Shown here one piece after another: positions 62,809 to 64,000 of a stretch of 64,000 nucleotides of DNA. The DNA is from Verrucomicrobiia bacterium (GTDB lineage Bacteria > Verrucomicrobiota > Verrucomicrobiia > Verrucomicrobiales > Akkermansiaceae), in assembly GCA_030431475.1 (NCBI GenBank), contig JAUIJD010000003.1:124001-188000 (forward strand), read 5' to 3'. Position 1 is the first letter of the stretch, and each line of letters begins with the position of its first letter. The notes under the pieces are model-generated. The model worked only from the letters and a program-made list of their open reading frames with translations, searched no databases and was not told the origin of the DNA. The translations under genes were made by a program, and so were the position numbers.

Positions 62809-63405
62809 TCACCCGAGAAGATAGGTGCCTGGGGGGAGCTTCTCCGGGTTCTTCTGAATGTAGCGGGTTGCCCAGCGAAGGTGCTTCTCGCTGCGGATCA
62901 GGCGATCCCAGTAGTCGGCTTGCCACAACGCTCCGTGCCGGTTCTCGCGCTTGTTGATCTCTTTCGCGGTGAAGCGCTTCCAGGTGTGGACGAGATCGGG
63001 GAGTTGATGGTCACCCAGTGGTTGGAATAGCAGGTGGACGTGATTCGGCATCACCACGTAAGGGCCGAGGACGTAGCGATCACGATGGAAATGCTCGAAG
63101 GCGCCGGCGACGATCCTCAAGTTCTCGGGATGCTTGAGCAGGCAGGACCCGTGACCCTGGTCGAGCCATTGATCGATTCCGGAGGCAAATCGCCGGTGAA
63201 ATTCGGTTTCGGTGGCCTCGTCCCATGGCTCGGGATGGTGGGCCAGCCACCGGGCCCGTTCCTCCTGCCAGGCGATGAGCTTGGCCTCCGGAAGCGAGTC
63301 CGCGAGGCGGTAGGTGAGGAAGACCCACGTGTCGCCCTGCCTCCAGTGCGGGAGGTTGTGGAGGTGCTTGTCGACCTCTTCCTCGGGATTGAAGTAGGAG
63401 GACAT
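62809..63405 (-). CDS. REP-associated tyrosine transposase (RAYT)
   Basis: A protein of 198 aa from the ATG at 63405; the frame goes upstream into a REP copy and is not used. It is an HUH Y1 transposase: the HUH motif is HVH at residues 122-124 in VVMPNHVHLLFQP, and the catalytic Tyr is probably Y172 in RYIQKNP; between them lies GALWQADYWDRLI. RAYTs bind and cut REP hairpins next to a GTAG or GGAG foot. The gene is bracketed by REP/BIME DNA (GGAG-footed) 4 bp after its stop and about 10 bp before its start. Confidence 0.9.
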   Translation of the reverse strand: MSSYFNPEEEVDKHLHNLPHWRQGDTWVFLTYRLADSLPEAKLIAWQEERARWLAHHPEPWDEATETEFHRRFASGIDQWLDQGHGSCLLKHPENLRIVAGAFEHFHRDRYVLGPYVVMPNHVHLLFQPLGDHQLPDLVHTWKRFTAKEINKRENRHGALWQADYWDRLIRSEKHLRWATRYIQKNPEKLPPGTYLLG

Positions 63406-63414
63406 GAAAAATGG

Positions 63415-63436
63415 GGAGAGCGACTTTTCAAGTCGC
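63415..63436 (+). repeat. REP hairpin upstream of RAYT
   Basis: GGAG followed by an A and GCGACTT-TTC-AAGTCGC, the same element as in the 62.2-62.8 kb array. It lies just before the RAYT start codon and faces an inverted copy at 63927-63949. Confidence 0.9.
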
Positions 63437-63471
63437 GGCATTCGGTCGGGGAATGGGGGGCAAGCCCGCTT

Positions 63472-63921
63472 GTGGGCTGGGGTTGTGGGGCTGGGGTTGC
63501 GGGCTGGGGTTGAGGGGCTGGGGTTGAGGGGCTGGGGTTGTGAGGCTGGGGTTGTGAGGCTGGGGTTGTGAGGCTGGGGTTGTGAGGCTCGGGTTGTGAG
63601 GCTCGGGTTGTGAGGCTCGGGTTGTGAGGCTGGGGTTGTGAGGCTCGGGTTGTGAGGCTGGGGTTGTGAGGCTCGGGTTGTGAGGCTCGGGTTGCGAGCT
63701 CGGGCTGTGGGGCTCGGGTTGTGGGCTCGGGTTGTGGGCTCGGGTTGTGGGCTCGGGTTGCGGGCTCGGGTTGCGGGCTCGGGTTGCGGGCTCGGGTTGC
63801 GGGCTCGGGTTGCGGGCTCGGGTTGCGGGCTCGGGTTGTGAGGCTCGGGTTGTGAGGCTCGGGTTGTGAGGCTTGGGTTGTGGGGCTCGGGTTGTGGGGC
63901 TCGGGTTATGGGGCTCGGGTT
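63472..63921 (+). repeat. G-rich 13-14-bp minisatellite between two REPs
   Basis: About 450 bp of units of two lengths: GTGAGGCTCGGGTT (14) and GCGGGCTCGGGTT (13), with CTGGGGTT variants at the left. Variants are clustered in blocks, as if spread by local slippage or conversion. The plus strand has very few C and many GGG/GGGG runs, so G-quadruplexes are possible. There is no coding frame. Confidence 0.9.
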
Positions 63922-63926
63922 GATGC

Positions 63927-63949
63927 AGCGACTTGAAAAGTCGCTCTCC
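63927..63949 (-). repeat. Inverted REP closing the minisatellite
   Basis: AGCGACTT-GAA-AAGTCGCT then CTCC at 63946-63949, giving an outward GGAG foot on the minus strand. With 63415-63436 it brackets the minisatellite. Confidence 0.88.
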
Positions 63950-63955
63950 TGATTG

Positions 63956-64000
63956 TTAGGAGGGGAGGGTCGTCCGGAGGACGATCGAATTGCAGGTGGC
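63956..64000 (-). CDS. Possible C-terminus of a gene cut by window edge
   Basis: On the minus strand, 14 codons (ATCNSIVLRTTLPS) end at a TAA at 63958-63956. The stop lies 6 bp from a REP foot, the spacing seen for other genes here. Too short for certainty; other frames are also open. Confidence 0.25.
   Translation of the reverse strand, partial: ATCNSIVLRTTLPS

Noticed and set aside
63472-63921. Telomere-like or CRISPR-like short repeats
   Set aside because: Units of 13-14 bp without spacers form a minisatellite; there is no evidence of a replicon end.

Overview
The window reads as a chromosomal segment of a high-GC verrucomicrobium, probably in or near the Verrucomicrobiales (Haloferula/Luteolibacter-like; inferred from gene families, no marker gene such as 16S is present). 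The pointers are a PVC-type exported cytochrome with a propeller, HEAT repeats and CxxCH; Tat-exported Gfo/Idh/MocA proteins and a sugar isomerase; a TIGR04073-type exosortase-associated protein; an SHD1-like secreted protein; and many exported proteins without a clear family. Genes are dense, short operons use ATGA/GTGA/TGATG overlaps, and long antisense shadow frames are common because of base composition.

Layout. 1-13 kb: glycan and sugar functions (PVC cytochrome, GH95 alpha-L-fucosidase with an inserted discoidin-like domain, 5'-nucleotidase-like phosphoesterase, exported isomerase and oxidoreductase) with asnS and a KefC-like antiporter. 13.5-16.7 kb: a membrane protein, an IscA/ErpA-type Fe-S protein, and mutL preceded by tandem repeats. 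17-28 kb: a secreted-protein and pseudopilin island. It holds a DPBB-like protein, a protein with 20 consecutive Asp, two more secreted proteins, and two tandem three-gene pseudopilin cassettes that share about 1,030 bp of almost perfect identity and end in two diverged proteins of about 720-740 aa. 28-46 kb: housekeeping and envelope genes (zinc-ribbon coiled coil, tRNA-Leu, ExbD, serA, ilvD, tmk, rhomboid, htpG, an ECF sigma/putative anti-sigma pair, EamA transporter, lysA). 46-57 kb: second exported Gfo/Idh protein, C39-like protease, PP2C phosphatase divergent from a type II glutamine synthetase, a four-gene operon (87-aa protein, M42 peptidase, 634-aa exported protein, MoxR ATPase), and a NifU/IscU-like scaffold. 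57-64 kb: GxGYxYP protein, FGGY kinase-DUF374 acyltransferase-folD operon, and a RAYT (REP-associated tyrosine transposase) bracketed by REP arrays and a G-rich minisatellite.

The most interesting content is repeat biology. (1) A RAYT gene sits between REP/BIME arrays; hairpins with the same GGAG foot but different stems occur at seven places from 40.7 kb onward, and most have an end within 0-6 bp of a stop codon. (2) Two 210-bp MITE-like elements in opposite orientation share GTGTC/GACAC ends and TA duplications inside CTAG, as expected for IS630/Tc1-type insertion; one lies exactly on the shared CTAG stop codons of two convergent genes. (3) The pseudopilin cassette duplication begins and ends at predicted prepilin cleavage sites, which suggests recent duplication or gene conversion with a diversified payload protein.
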